Assembly: GCA_030658975.1 (NCBI GenBank)
Contig: JAUSBL010000002.1
Location: forward strand, 1 to 64,000
Direction of reading: 5' to 3'
Source of the DNA: Candidatus Latescibacterota bacterium
Lineage (GTDB): Bacteria > Krumholzibacteriota > Krumholzibacteriia > LZORAL124-64-63
Length of the DNA stretch: 64,000 nucleotides
The notes under the pieces were generated by a model. That model did no database searches. It saw only the letters and a list, made by a program, of their open reading frames with translations, and had not been told where the DNA came from. Each line of letters starts with the position of its first letter. Position 1 is the stretch's first letter. Positions 9,030 through 17,098 of the stretch are shown here, piece by piece. The position numbers and the translations under genes are program-made.

Positions 9030-10424
9030 ATGAACGACCAGCACACCCCGCCCCCCCCCGGCGTCCCCACGCCCGCCGCCCTGAACGTGGGCGACGTTTT
9101 CGAAACCGCCATCGCGAAGCTGGTCACCGGCGGGGCCGGCCTGGGTCGCAGCTCCGACGGGCAGGCCGCTTTCGTGTCCGGCACCGCGGCGGGCGACCGG
9201 GTGCGCGCCCGGGTGACGCGCCGGCGCAAGGGCTTCGTCGAGGCCGAGCTGGTCGAGGTGCTCGTCCCGTCGACCGACCGCGTCGAGCCGCCGCTGGGCG
9301 AACTCGGGTCGCTGTCGGGCTGTGATCTGCAGCACCTGTCGGTGGAGGCCCAGTTGCGGGCCAAGACGGAGATCGTGCGCGACTGCCTGGCCCGGATCGC
9401 CGGGCTCGATCTCGGCGACCGCCTCGAGGGGCCGCTGCCCGCCGGTCCCGCGCTGGGGTACCGCAACAAGGTCCGCCTGTGGCGGACCCCGGCCGGGCCG
9501 TACGGCATGCTCCGCCACGACAGCCACGAGGTCCTGCCGATCGAGCGGCACGGCCTGATGCCGGACGCCTTCAACGACGACATCCTGCCCTTCGTGGTCA
9601 CGTTGCCGCCAGCGGACCAGATCGTGGTGCGCCTGGACCACCAGGACCGCTTCCTGGTGTCGCTGTTCGGCGAGCCGGGCCGCGCGCGGATGCTCAAGGC
9701 GGTGCTCAAGAAGCTGCCCGACGGCGAGGCGCCGCACCCGAAGTGCCTGGGCATCCTCTACAACAACCGGCCCCTGTGGGGCCGCGACCACCTGGTGATC
9801 CAGCTCGCCGACCGCACCTACCGCGTGCACGCCACGAGCTTCTTCCAGACGAACTACCGGGAGACCGAGGCTGCCGTCGCGCTCGTCCGCGGCTGGCTGG
9901 ACGAGGCAGGCGTCACCGCCGCGGCGCCGGGCGCCGCGCTGCTGGACCTCTACGCCGGCGTCGGGCTGTTCAGCCTGGCGCTGGACGACCGTTTCGCGCG
10001 CATCCTGGCCGTCGAGAGCGACGCGGGCGCGGTCCGCGACGCCCGCAACAACGTCAAGCGGGACCGCGCCGCCGCCACCCGCACCGCCGTGATCGACACC
10101 CCGGTCGAGCGGGCCGTCCTGTCCTGGAAGACCGGCGATCCCGCCGACCAGCCCGGCAACCCGGGCGATCCCGCCGGAGCGCTCGACTGGGCCACCACGA
10201 CGGTCGTCGTCGACCCGCCGCGCACCGGTCTGGGCGAGCAGGTGGCGAAGGACCTCGCCGCATTCGGCCCCGCGCGCGTGCTGTACATGAGCTGCGATCC
10301 GGCGACCTTCGCCCGGGACGTCAAGACGCTGGGCGAGGGAGGCTATGCGCTGAAGAGGGCGCGGGTGATCGACATGTTCCCGATGACGGGGCACGTCGAG
10401 GTGCTCGGCGAACTGGCGCGCTGA
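9030..10424 (+). CDS. RumA/RlmD-like RNA (uracil-5-)-methyltransferase
   Basis: Transfers a methyl group from SAM to C5 of a uridine in rRNA or tRNA. The 464 residues comprise an N-terminal TRAM RNA-binding domain (about 20-85), a central domain with GYRNKVRLW, and a Rossmann methyltransferase domain with LDLYAGVGLFSLAL, DPPRTGLGEQV and the catalytic Cys in YMSCDPATFARD. Of the Fe-S ligands present in E. coli RumA, only one Cys (SGCDLQHL) remains, so no [4Fe-4S] cluster is expected. AAGGA precedes the ATG. The target base cannot be told from sequence. Confidence 0.9.
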   Translation: MNDQHTPPPPGVPTPAALNVGDVFETAIAKLVTGGAGLGRSSDGQAAFVSGTAAGDRVRARVTRRRKGFVEAELVEVLVPSTDRVEPPLGELGSLSGCDLQHLSVEAQLRAKTEIVRDCLARIAGLDLGDRLEGPLPAGPALGYRNKVRLWRTPAGPYGMLRHDSHEVLPIERHGLMPDAFNDDILPFVVTLPPADQIVVRLDHQDRFLVSLFGEPGRARMLKAVLKKLPDGEAPHPKCLGILYNNRPLWGRDHLVIQLADRTYRVHATSFFQTNYRETEAAVALVRGWLDEAGVTAAAPGAALLDLYAGVGLFSLALDDRFARILAVESDAGAVRDARNNVKRDRAAATRTAVIDTPVERAVLSWKTGDPADQPGNPGDPAGALDWATTTVVVDPPRTGLGEQVAKDLAAFGPARVLYMSCDPATFARDVKTLGEGGYALKRARVIDMFPMTGHVEVLGELAR

Positions 10425-10430
10425 AACGAA

Positions 10431-10465
10431 GCGCGGGAGGGGCCGGCCGCCGTCCCCTCCCGCGC
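10431..10465. terminator. Hairpin between convergent genes
   Basis: A perfect 12-bp stem (GCGCGGGAGGGG with CCCCTCCCGCGC) with an 11-nt loop begins 7 nt after the methyltransferase stop and lies before the stop of the convergent exported-protein gene. It lacks a U-tract. Confidence 0.6.
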
Positions 10466-10488
10466 GTGTGCCTGCCGGGTTCAAACAC

Positions 10489-11559
10489 TCACCGATACAG
10501 GCTCTTGACCGCCCCCCAGCTCCGATCCTCGTTCGCCGCGGCCGTCGGTTGGAGGCCCGTCACCAACAGGTCGATCTCGTACTCGTAGGGCGTGGCGCCG
10601 GTGGGCGACATCGCACTGGCCGGCAGGATGTACAGCCGGACGACCGTGCCGGGATCCACAGCCACGTCGAAGCTGCCGGGTTCGCCGCGGCCGCCGTGCG
10701 CCGTGGCCAGGATATCCGGGTCGGAGCAGTCGTCGGACATCAGCGCCAGGACGGAGGTCGTCCAGTCGGCGTCGAACTCGCAGTGCAGCGATCCTTCCGG
10801 TCCCACCGTCACTTCCAGCCAGTCGGTGTCGAAGTCGAGCCCGTCGGTCCCGATGCGCCAGCCGGACTTCACGCACATGTGGACGGCTCCGTCGAGACCG
10901 CCGGCCAGCTCCTGGAAGAGCAACGACGAGGTGTTGCAGCCGCTGTTGTAGAGGTCCTGCGTGCCGTTCGCCAGGGGGGGCTCCCCCTCGGCCCGGATGC
11001 CGGGCGGGCAGTCCATGTCGTAGAACGAAGCCGCGTCGACGTCGAGCACGTAGTCGCCGGCGTCGTCGTCGTAGCCGTCGATCACGATGTAGTAGGTCGT
11101 CAGGCCCGAGAGTTCGAGAAATTCGATCTTCGACGCGAACGGCAGGCAGGCCGGATCGCCCGGCATGTAGAAATCGTCGCTGCACGCGACGACCTCGCCG
11201 GTGTCGTCGTAGACGAAGACCTTGGTGTCGTAGTCCGAGTGGCAGAGGTCGATCGAGATCGGGCCGCTCGAAGTCGGCGTGTAGGTGTAGACCACGTCGG
11301 GCGACTGGCTGCCTTCGAAGGGGCAGGCCTCGTCGTAGTCGTCGACGGCGCCGAGCGTCGTGCCGCTGTCCGAGTACGGCAGCGAGAGGATCTCCACGGC
11401 GGTCGCCATCGTGTCGCCGCCGACCCGCGACGAGGCGGGCGCGGGGGCGGTCGGTCCGCCGCCGTGGCGGGGCTTGGCGGAGAACGGGTCGGCGGCGGCC
11501 GGGGCGGCCATGGCCGCGCCGATCAGCAGCAGGGCGGGCAGCAGCAGCTTCGCATGCAT
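10489..11559 (-). CDS. Exported PPC-like domain protein, WGAVKSLYR tail (tandem paralogue 1)
   Basis: Product of 356 residues with a signal peptide (MHAKLLLPALLLIGAAMAAPAAA) and AGGAG upstream of the ATG. Residues about 45-180 resemble a bacterial pre-peptidase C-terminal (PPC) beta-sandwich: GGDTMATAVEI, SPDVVYTYTP, ISIDLCHSDYDTKVFVYD, YYIVIDGYDDDAGDYVLDV. A second conserved region of about 150 residues (PPGIRAEGEPPL to EYEIDLLVTG) is shared only with the next gene. It ends ANEDRSWGAVKSLYR. PPC domains usually aid secretion or binding; no enzymatic domain is attached, so a surface structural or binding role is inferred. Confidence 0.8.
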   Translation of the reverse strand: MHAKLLLPALLLIGAAMAAPAAADPFSAKPRHGGGPTAPAPASSRVGGDTMATAVEILSLPYSDSGTTLGAVDDYDEACPFEGSQSPDVVYTYTPTSSGPISIDLCHSDYDTKVFVYDDTGEVVACSDDFYMPGDPACLPFASKIEFLELSGLTTYYIVIDGYDDDAGDYVLDVDAASFYDMDCPPGIRAEGEPPLANGTQDLYNSGCNTSSLLFQELAGGLDGAVHMCVKSGWRIGTDGLDFDTDWLEVTVGPEGSLHCEFDADWTTSVLALMSDDCSDPDILATAHGGRGEPGSFDVAVDPGTVVRLYILPASAMSPTGATPYEYEIDLLVTGLQPTAAANEDRSWGAVKSLYR

Positions 11560-11656
11560 CGTTCTCTCCTGTTCGAGATGGTCCCTGGCGAACGAACAGC
11601 CCGATCCCGGCCGTCGGTGTAACGGGGTCCAGCGATACCGAGTGGCCCGGCCGGAC

Positions 11657-12709
11657 CTACCGGTACGCGGCCTTGATCTCACCCCAGCTCGACGCCTCGT
11701 TCGCCGTGGTCGTCGCCTGGCCCGTCACGGTCAGGTGGAGGTCGTACTCCAGGGGCAGGATGAAGCCGGGATCGACTTCGGGCGACGGGGACAGCACGAT
11801 CCACACCGGCGTGCCCGGGGCGAGCGGGATGTCCAGCACGGCGACCTCGCCTGGTACCGCCGCGACGAAGCCGTAGTACTCGGCGAACTCGCAGCTGGTC
11901 GCCAGCACGACGAGCTCCGATGGCCACTCCGTCACCAGTTCGCAGTGGAGCTGCCCGTCTGGACCGACGGCGGTCGCGATCCAATCGAATTCGCGCGCGC
12001 TGCCGCCGGGGATGCCGTTCCAGCCGGAGCGGAAGCAGGCGAAGGTCGTGCCGGCGGGGTCGATGCCGAGCTTCTGGAAGCGGGCCGGCGGGTTCGCGCA
12101 GAAGCAGCCGCAGTTGTACGCGTCGTCGATCCCGTACACCATCGGCGGCTCGCCTTCGACCTGGGCGCCGTCGGGGCAGTCCAGCTCGGGGCTGTCGGTG
12201 ACGGACACCGACAGGGCGTAGTCGCCGCTGTTGCCGCCGTAGCCGTCGATGATGATGTAGTAGGGGATGCCAGCCTCGAGCAGCAGGACGTCGATCCGCG
12301 AGTCCAGCCCGCTGCACGGCGTTTCCGCGTAGGGGTTGTCGTCGTTGCAGGCCACCAGGTTCCGCAGGTAGTCGTAGACGAAAACGCGGGTGTCGTAGCC
12401 CGAGCCGCAGAGGTCGATTGCGACGTACGTGTCGAACGACTGCTTGATGGCGTAGACCACGTCCGGCGAATCGCTGCCGTCCCAGGGGCAGATCTCGTCG
12501 TAGTCGTTGTTCGCACCGGCGGTGGAGCCCGTGTCGGCGTAGGGCAGCGTGAAGATGCCCACGGCGGTCTCGATGGTGTCGCCGCCGATGCGCGGGACGG
12601 CGGTCGGCGTCCCCGGCGCCGCGAGCCGCGTCTTGGCGGGTGCTGCGGGGCCGGCCGCGGCCGCGGCCGCGAGGAACAGGACCGTGCAGGCGAGGGCTGT
12701 CGTTTTCAT
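11657..12709 (-). CDS. Exported PPC-like domain protein, WGEIKAAYR tail (tandem paralogue 2)
   Basis: A 350-residue paralogue of the next gene downstream with the same architecture: signal peptide, PPC-like sandwich (GGDTIETAVGIF, SPDVVYAIKQ, VAIDLCGSGYDTRVFVYD, YYIIIDGYGGNSGDYALSV), then the second region (CPDGAQVEGEPPM to EYDLHLTVTG) and the tail ANEASSWGEIKAAYR. AAGGAG lies 9 nt before the ATG. The two genes are 97 bp apart, co-directional and probably arose by tandem duplication. Sequence between domains has diverged widely while the final residues stayed similar, suggesting selection on the tail. Confidence 0.8.
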   Translation of the reverse strand: MKTTALACTVLFLAAAAAAGPAAPAKTRLAAPGTPTAVPRIGGDTIETAVGIFTLPYADTGSTAGANNDYDEICPWDGSDSPDVVYAIKQSFDTYVAIDLCGSGYDTRVFVYDYLRNLVACNDDNPYAETPCSGLDSRIDVLLLEAGIPYYIIIDGYGGNSGDYALSVSVTDSPELDCPDGAQVEGEPPMVYGIDDAYNCGCFCANPPARFQKLGIDPAGTTFACFRSGWNGIPGGSAREFDWIATAVGPDGQLHCELVTEWPSELVVLATSCEFAEYYGFVAAVPGEVAVLDIPLAPGTPVWIVLSPSPEVDPGFILPLEYDLHLTVTGQATTTANEASSWGEIKAAYR

Positions 12710-12792
12710 CGCCGTGGCTCCTTCGTGGGCGACCGCGAGGATCGTACCACGGCGGCGGCGGGTGTCCAGAGCCCCATCGGAACGATCCGATT

Positions 12793-12821
12793 TTGTATTC
12801 TGGTTCTCAATGTGTTATCAT
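12793..12821 (+). promoter_or_regulatory. Sigma70-like promoter for the lamin-tail protein gene
   Basis: TTGTAT (12793-12798), a 17-nt spacer and TATCAT (12816-12821) sit in an AT-rich island 89 nt before the rightward start codon at 12910. This is one of the few places in the window with a near-consensus spacing and both hexamers. Confidence 0.55.
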
Positions 12822-12909
12822 TAATCAACTTTGGGGCGGATTCGCCCGCCGCCCCAATAGTCAGACCCGGCATCCGCCTGCCCGGATCCTCACCCGAAGG
12901 ACGTACCCG

Positions 12910-14919
12910 ATGACCCGCTTTCGCCCACTGCTCGCGCTCGCCGCCCTGTTGCTGTTCGCCGCACCCTGCCTGGCCCAGAGCCTGGATGTCGGCGGCTGGA
13001 AGCTCGAACAGGCGAACTCCGCCCAGACCTACACGATCCCGGCCGGCACCGTGGTGCCGGCGGGCGGTTACCTCATCGTGGCGCGCGACGCGACCGCGGC
13101 CGCGTTCGCGACCTACTACGGGGTCACCCTCGGCAGCAACGTGGTGTTCCTGAACTCGGCGGCCACGTTCCCCTTCATCAACGGGGACGAGACGTACACC
13201 CTGAGGAACGCGGCGAACGGCGTCGAGGACGGGCCTACCCCCGCGCTCACCAACGAGGTGCGCGCCTACCACCGGCTGGATCCCGAGGCATCGCCCTGGA
13301 CCGTCATCAACACCGCCCCGACCCCGGGCTCCGGTGTGGAGGCTCCCGACGCCGTGATGTCGGGCCTGGTGATCAGCGAAGCGAACAACCCCGCCAGCTA
13401 CGCCTACGAGTACATCGAGCTGTACTACGACGGCTCGACCGGCACCTCGAACCAGCACCCCGTCATCTCGTCGATCCAGCACGCACCCGTCGCCCCGTCC
13501 GACGGCGACGACGTCACGATCACCGCGACGGTCACCGACGCCGACGGCGCCGTCGACGTGGTCTGGTGCTGGTCGCGCACGGGCGCCGGCTCGTTCCTGC
13601 CCACGGTCATGACCGCCCAGGGCGGCGGCCAGTACGCCGCGACCTTCGCGAACCAGGTCGGCAACACGGTCCTGCAGTACTACGTCTGGGCGCGGGACGA
13701 CGAGGGCGCCGAGTCCCTGAACCCGGCCAACGCCCCGGCGGGCTACTTCTCCGTCGCGATCGAGGGCGTCGTGGTCGGCGGCAAGGTCGTCCTCTTCGAC
13801 CACATGCACGCCCAGGACGCCGGCTCCAACGGCAACTGGCGCGTGGACGACAACCATCCCAACCCGCTGCCGGCCACCCCGACGAGCGAAACCTCCTGGA
13901 GCGGCCAGCTGTCGAGCTGGGGCTACGAGCTCTGGCTCGCCGGCAACACCATCCGCAGCAACACCTCGGCGATCACGGCGGCCCAGCTGGCCGACGTCGA
14001 CCTGCTGGTGATCCCGGAGCCGCAGGCCCCGTTCACGGCGGCCGAGATCGAGGCCGTGCGCCAGTTCGTCTTCGCCGGCGGCTCGCTCTTCGTGGTGGCC
14101 GACCACAACGGCAGCGACCGCGACGGCGACGGCTGGGACAGCCCCAGCATCTTCGGCGGCTACTCCGTGCCGCACATCACGGTGCCCCCGACCAACGACA
14201 CCGAGACCTTCTGCGGCGCCCTCTTCGGTCTGCACTTCCACGTGAAGGACGAGGGCAACAACGCGATCACCGGCACCTTCGCCAACGTGAACGACGACCC
14301 GGCCAACCCGGTGATCCACGGCCCCTACGGCGAGGTGGCGGCCGTCATCTACCACGTCGGCAACGTGATGAGCCTGTGGCCGACCGCCAACCCCCACCTC
14401 TCGGACGTGGGCGCCCTGATCAGCAAGAACGAGGGCTCGCCCCACGTCGCCGCCTGGTCGCGCTACGGTCAGGGCAAGATCGTGGGCTACGGCGACTCCT
14501 CGAGCACCGCCGACGGCACCGACAGCGAATCCCACGAGAACAACTGGACCGAGGCCGGCTCGGACAACCGCGAGTTCTTCCTGAACGCCAGCGCCTGGCT
14601 GCTGGCCTCCGACGCCACCGCGGTCGGCGAGCTGCCGCTCAACCCGGGCCTCGACCTGCGGGTGCGGCCCAACCCGTTCAACCCGCAGACGAGCATCGCC
14701 TTCACGCTGCCGGCCGAGGGGCCCGCCCGCGTGGCCGTCTACGACCTGCAGGGACGCCTGGTGCGCACGCTGCACGAGGGCGACCTGGCCGCCGGTCCCC
14801 ACGCCCTGGCCTGGGACGGCCGCAACGACGGGGGGCGCGCCGCCGCCAGCGGCGTCTACCTCGTGCGGGCGGCGGGGGGCGGGTTCGTGAACATCACCAA
14901 GGCGGTCCTGGCGCGGTAG
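12910..14919 (+). CDS. Exported lamin-tail/GATase-like multidomain protein with FlgD/T9SS-like tail
   Basis: Product of 669 residues. AAGGA precedes the ATG; signal peptide RPLLALAALLLFAAPCLAQ. Residues about 20-155 are a lamin-tail (LTD)-like beta domain (IPAGTVVPAGGYLIVARDA, then ISEANNPASYAYEYIELYY). An Ig-like region follows (ISSIQHAPVAPSDGDDVTITATV). Residues about 290-560 resemble a GATase/IFT52-type flavodoxin-like domain (GKVVLFDHMHAQ, LADVDLLVIPEP, VRQFVFAGGSLFVVADHNG, GQGKIVGYGDSS). The end is a sorting domain with NPFNPQTSIAF and WDGRNDGGRAAASGVYLV. LTD domains in secreted proteins often accompany nucleases or DNA-binding proteins, but no nuclease motif is visible here. Confidence 0.85.
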   Translation: MTRFRPLLALAALLLFAAPCLAQSLDVGGWKLEQANSAQTYTIPAGTVVPAGGYLIVARDATAAAFATYYGVTLGSNVVFLNSAATFPFINGDETYTLRNAANGVEDGPTPALTNEVRAYHRLDPEASPWTVINTAPTPGSGVEAPDAVMSGLVISEANNPASYAYEYIELYYDGSTGTSNQHPVISSIQHAPVAPSDGDDVTITATVTDADGAVDVVWCWSRTGAGSFLPTVMTAQGGGQYAATFANQVGNTVLQYYVWARDDEGAESLNPANAPAGYFSVAIEGVVVGGKVVLFDHMHAQDAGSNGNWRVDDNHPNPLPATPTSETSWSGQLSSWGYELWLAGNTIRSNTSAITAAQLADVDLLVIPEPQAPFTAAEIEAVRQFVFAGGSLFVVADHNGSDRDGDGWDSPSIFGGYSVPHITVPPTNDTETFCGALFGLHFHVKDEGNNAITGTFANVNDDPANPVIHGPYGEVAAVIYHVGNVMSLWPTANPHLSDVGALISKNEGSPHVAAWSRYGQGKIVGYGDSSSTADGTDSESHENNWTEAGSDNREFFLNASAWLLASDATAVGELPLNPGLDLRVRPNPFNPQTSIAFTLPAEGPARVAVYDLQGRLVRTLHEGDLAAGPHALAWDGRNDGGRAAASGVYLVRAAGGGFVNITKAVLAR

Positions 14920-14937
14920 GCGCCGATCGGAGCGGCC

Positions 14938-15081
14938 ATGAGCGACGACGGGCACGGCGAGTCGCGCCCCCTGCGGTTCCGCCGCAAGCACGCGCGGCGC
15001 CGCAACAGCTGGCTGCTGTGGGCCGCCATCATCGCGCTGCTGCTGCTGCTGGCGGCGCGGTACGCGCTGACGGCACGCTGA
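14938..15081 (+). CDS. Small single-pass membrane protein (47 aa)
   Basis: A 47-codon frame begins 18 nt after the previous stop with GGAG 6 nt before its ATG. It encodes an acidic start (MSDDGHGESRPLRF), a strongly basic stretch (RRKHARRRN) and one transmembrane helix (SWLLWAAIIALLLLLAARYAL) ending in TAR. By the positive-inside rule the N-terminus should be cytoplasmic. It sits between the lamin-tail protein and an ECF sigma factor gene. The family is unknown to me; the ribosome-binding site, hydrophobicity pattern and tight spacing support it as real. Confidence 0.6.
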   Translation: MSDDGHGESRPLRFRRKHARRRNSWLLWAAIIALLLLLAARYALTAR

Positions 15082-15197
15082 CGCGGCCGCGCGTTTTCGC
15101 CTTTTCACTCCTACCGGTGAAGAAACGCCCCCCCCGAACGTCATCCTGTCGTGACGACGGTGCCCGGCACGGGTAACCTCGGGAACGGGAGGGTGGC

Positions 15198-15713
15198 GTG
15201 GCGCAGGTACGGGACGACGGGTTCGCGCGGCTGGTCGAGCGGGATCTCGACCGGGTGCACCGTTTCCTGCACGGCCTGTTGCGGGACGAGGACCTCGCCC
15301 GCGACCTGACGCACGACACCTTCCTGCGGCTGCGGCGGTCTGCTCCCGCGGGGGACGACGGCCTGCCGACGGCGGCCTACGTCTTCGCCTGCGCGCGCCA
15401 CGCGGCGGTCGACCACTGGCGGCGGCTGCGCACGCGGCGAGACGCGGCGCCGCACCTGGCCGCCGATCCCGCCCCGCCGACCCCGACCGACGCCCCCCTG
15501 CACACCACCGAGCTGCGCGAAGCCCTGGACCGGGCCCTCGGCCTGCTGGACGAGGAGCACCGTGCGGTTTTCCTGCTGTCGGAAGTGGAAGGGCTGCGTT
15601 ACGCGGAGATCGCCGAAGCCCTGGGCATCCCGCCGGGCACCGTCGCCTCGCGCAAGCACCACGCGGTGCAGGACCTGCGCCGCGAACTCGAGAGGATGGG
15701 TCATGCGTTGTGA
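15198..15713 (+). CDS. ECF RNA polymerase sigma factor
   Basis: A 171-residue group 4 sigma factor. Region 2 (about 8-75) contains DEDLARDLTHDTFLRLRR and YVFACARHAAVDHWRR; region 4 (about 105-165) contains LDEEHRAVFLLSEVEGLRYAEIAEALGIPPGTVASRKHHAVQDLRRE, a clear helix-turn-helix. The GTG start follows GGGAGG. Its end overlaps the next gene by 11 nt, and that gene encodes a zinc-finger anti-sigma factor, so the two form a signalling pair responding to an envelope cue. Confidence 0.92.
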   Translation: MAQVRDDGFARLVERDLDRVHRFLHGLLRDEDLARDLTHDTFLRLRRSAPAGDDGLPTAAYVFACARHAAVDHWRRLRTRRDAAPHLAADPAPPTPTDAPLHTTELREALDRALGLLDEEHRAVFLLSEVEGLRYAEIAEALGIPPGTVASRKHHAVQDLRRELERMGHAL

Positions 15714-16134
15714 GGACGCGCGGGAACTGCTGACCGCTCGCGTCGACGGCGAGCTCGATGGCGTGCAGGCCGACGCCCTGGCCACGCACCTGGACGGGTG
15801 CGCCGCCTGTCGGGCGGAGTCGGCGCGGCGGACGCGGGAGCGGTCAGCGTGGCGGGAAGCCCTGGCGGGCGACCACACGCCGGACGACCTGCGGCGGCGG
15901 GTCCTGGCCGCGCCCGTGCCGGTGGCGTTGCCGCTCCTGCTGCGGCCGCTCGCCTGGGCGGCGGCCGCCGTGCTGGCGGTGCTGCTGATCGCGCCACCGC
16001 TCCTGCAGCGTCTCGGCGACGGCGATGCGACGCTGCGTCCCGCCGCCGTCACGCTGGTGCTCGACGGCGGCGACGTGGGACCGGCGACCGCGCTCGCGAC
16101 GGAGACCCTGAATCTCGGCGACAGCCCGTTCTAG
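15703..16134 (+). CDS. Anti-sigma factor with zf-HC2 zinc finger
   Basis: A 143-residue partner of the preceding ECF sigma factor. The N-terminal cytoplasmic zinc-binding anti-sigma domain has HLDGCAAC (HxxxCxxC) and an upstream Cys near the start (MRCEDARELL). One transmembrane segment (PLAWAAAAVLAVLLIAPPLL) leads to a short periplasmic tail of about 35 residues. The start codon overlaps the sigma gene, indicating translational coupling and matched stoichiometry. The tail is too small to hold a sensor domain, so signal input may come through regulated proteolysis or the adjacent lipoprotein. Confidence 0.88.
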   Translation: MRCEDARELLTARVDGELDGVQADALATHLDGCAACRAESARRTRERSAWREALAGDHTPDDLRRRVLAAPVPVALPLLLRPLAWAAAAVLAVLLIAPPLLQRLGDGDATLRPAAVTLVLDGGDVGPATALATETLNLGDSPF

Positions 16135-16145
16135 GAGGCGAGACG

Positions 16146-16916
16146 ATGACCACGATGCTCGAGACACGACGAGTCGCCGCGATGGCGGCCCTGCTCCTGA
16201 TCCTGGCGACCTCGTGCTGCGGCGCCGCCGAGGTGCGGCTGGCCGACGGCCGCACGCTCACCGGCACGCTGAGGCCGATCGACGACGCCACGTACCTGCT
16301 GCAGACCGACGACGCGCTCTTCGAGCTGGAGGGCAGCCAGATCCGCGAAGTCGACGGCCACCGCGAGCTGCCGCGGCCCGGGGAGACGCGCCTGGTGCGC
16401 TCCTCCTGCTACGAGGTCCTGCGCGCCGACGGCATCGCCGAGACCTGGAACACCATCCACGTCGAGAACGGCGGCCGCGCGCTTCAGACCCGCGTCGAGT
16501 GGGGCGTCGCCCCCCACGAGATGGAGACGTTCCGCACGCTGAAGGTCGTGGACCCCTGGGGCAACGCGCTGGCCCACCGTTTCGAGCCCCGGCCGGGCAG
16601 CGACGTCCAGAGCGTGATCGTCGAGCTCGCGGTGCCCGTCCTGCCAGGCGAGAGCGTCGAGCTGGCGACCAGCACGATCCGCCCGCGCAGCTCCGTCAGC
16701 GACGGCGACCTGTGGACCTGCACCTACCCCGGCGACTTCTCCGAAGACCGCCTCTACAGCCGCCTGCTGCGCCTGCCGCCGGGGGCCGAGGTCGTCTCGG
16801 TCGAACCCGAGGTCCGTGTCCACGAGCACGACGGCGCCTCGTTCGTGAACTGGCGGCGCTACTACCCGAAGGGGTCGACGTACCCGCTGACGGTGAAGTA
16901 CCGGCTGCCGGGCTGA
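16146..16916 (+). CDS. Putative lipoprotein in the sigma/anti-sigma operon
   Basis: Product of 256 residues; AGGAGG lies 8 nt before the ATG and 11 nt separate it from the anti-sigma gene. The N-terminus has a hydrophobic segment ending LATSCCGA, a plausible lipobox. An SH3-like strand pair (EVRLADGRTLTGTLRPIDDATYLLQTDD) resembles small periplasmic domains that sense or bind peptidoglycan or protein partners. The remaining ~180 residues are beta-rich (ARPRSSVSDGDLWTC, WRRYYPKGSTYPLTVKYRL) with no known family apparent. Operon position suggests it is a target of, or input to, the sigma switch. A canonical terminator follows. Confidence 0.75.
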   Translation: MTTMLETRRVAAMAALLLILATSCCGAAEVRLADGRTLTGTLRPIDDATYLLQTDDALFELEGSQIREVDGHRELPRPGETRLVRSSCYEVLRADGIAETWNTIHVENGGRALQTRVEWGVAPHEMETFRTLKVVDPWGNALAHRFEPRPGSDVQSVIVELAVPVLPGESVELATSTIRPRSSVSDGDLWTCTYPGDFSEDRLYSRLLRLPPGAEVVSVEPEVRVHEHDGASFVNWRRYYPKGSTYPLTVKYRLPG

Positions 16917-16942
16917 CCGGGCCGATGCCGGGAGGGTCGGAT

Positions 16943-16978
16943 CGCGATGCCGGCGCCGGTCGCCGGCATCGCGTTTTT
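16943..16978 (+). terminator. Rho-independent terminator of the sigma/anti-sigma operon
   Basis: A perfect 13-bp stem (CGCGATGCCGGCG with CGCCGGCATCGCG), a 5-nt loop and TTTTT: the clearest intrinsic terminator in the window, 26 nt after the lipoprotein stop. Confidence 0.9.
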
Positions 16979-17098
16979 CTTCCCATGACGAGGCGATCAT
17001 GTATCATCGGCGCCATGCACGAACCCGCCCCCGCCATCGGGGAGGATCCACCGACCATCACCCGATCCCATGGTCTTCCACGGAGGGAAGGTACCGCC

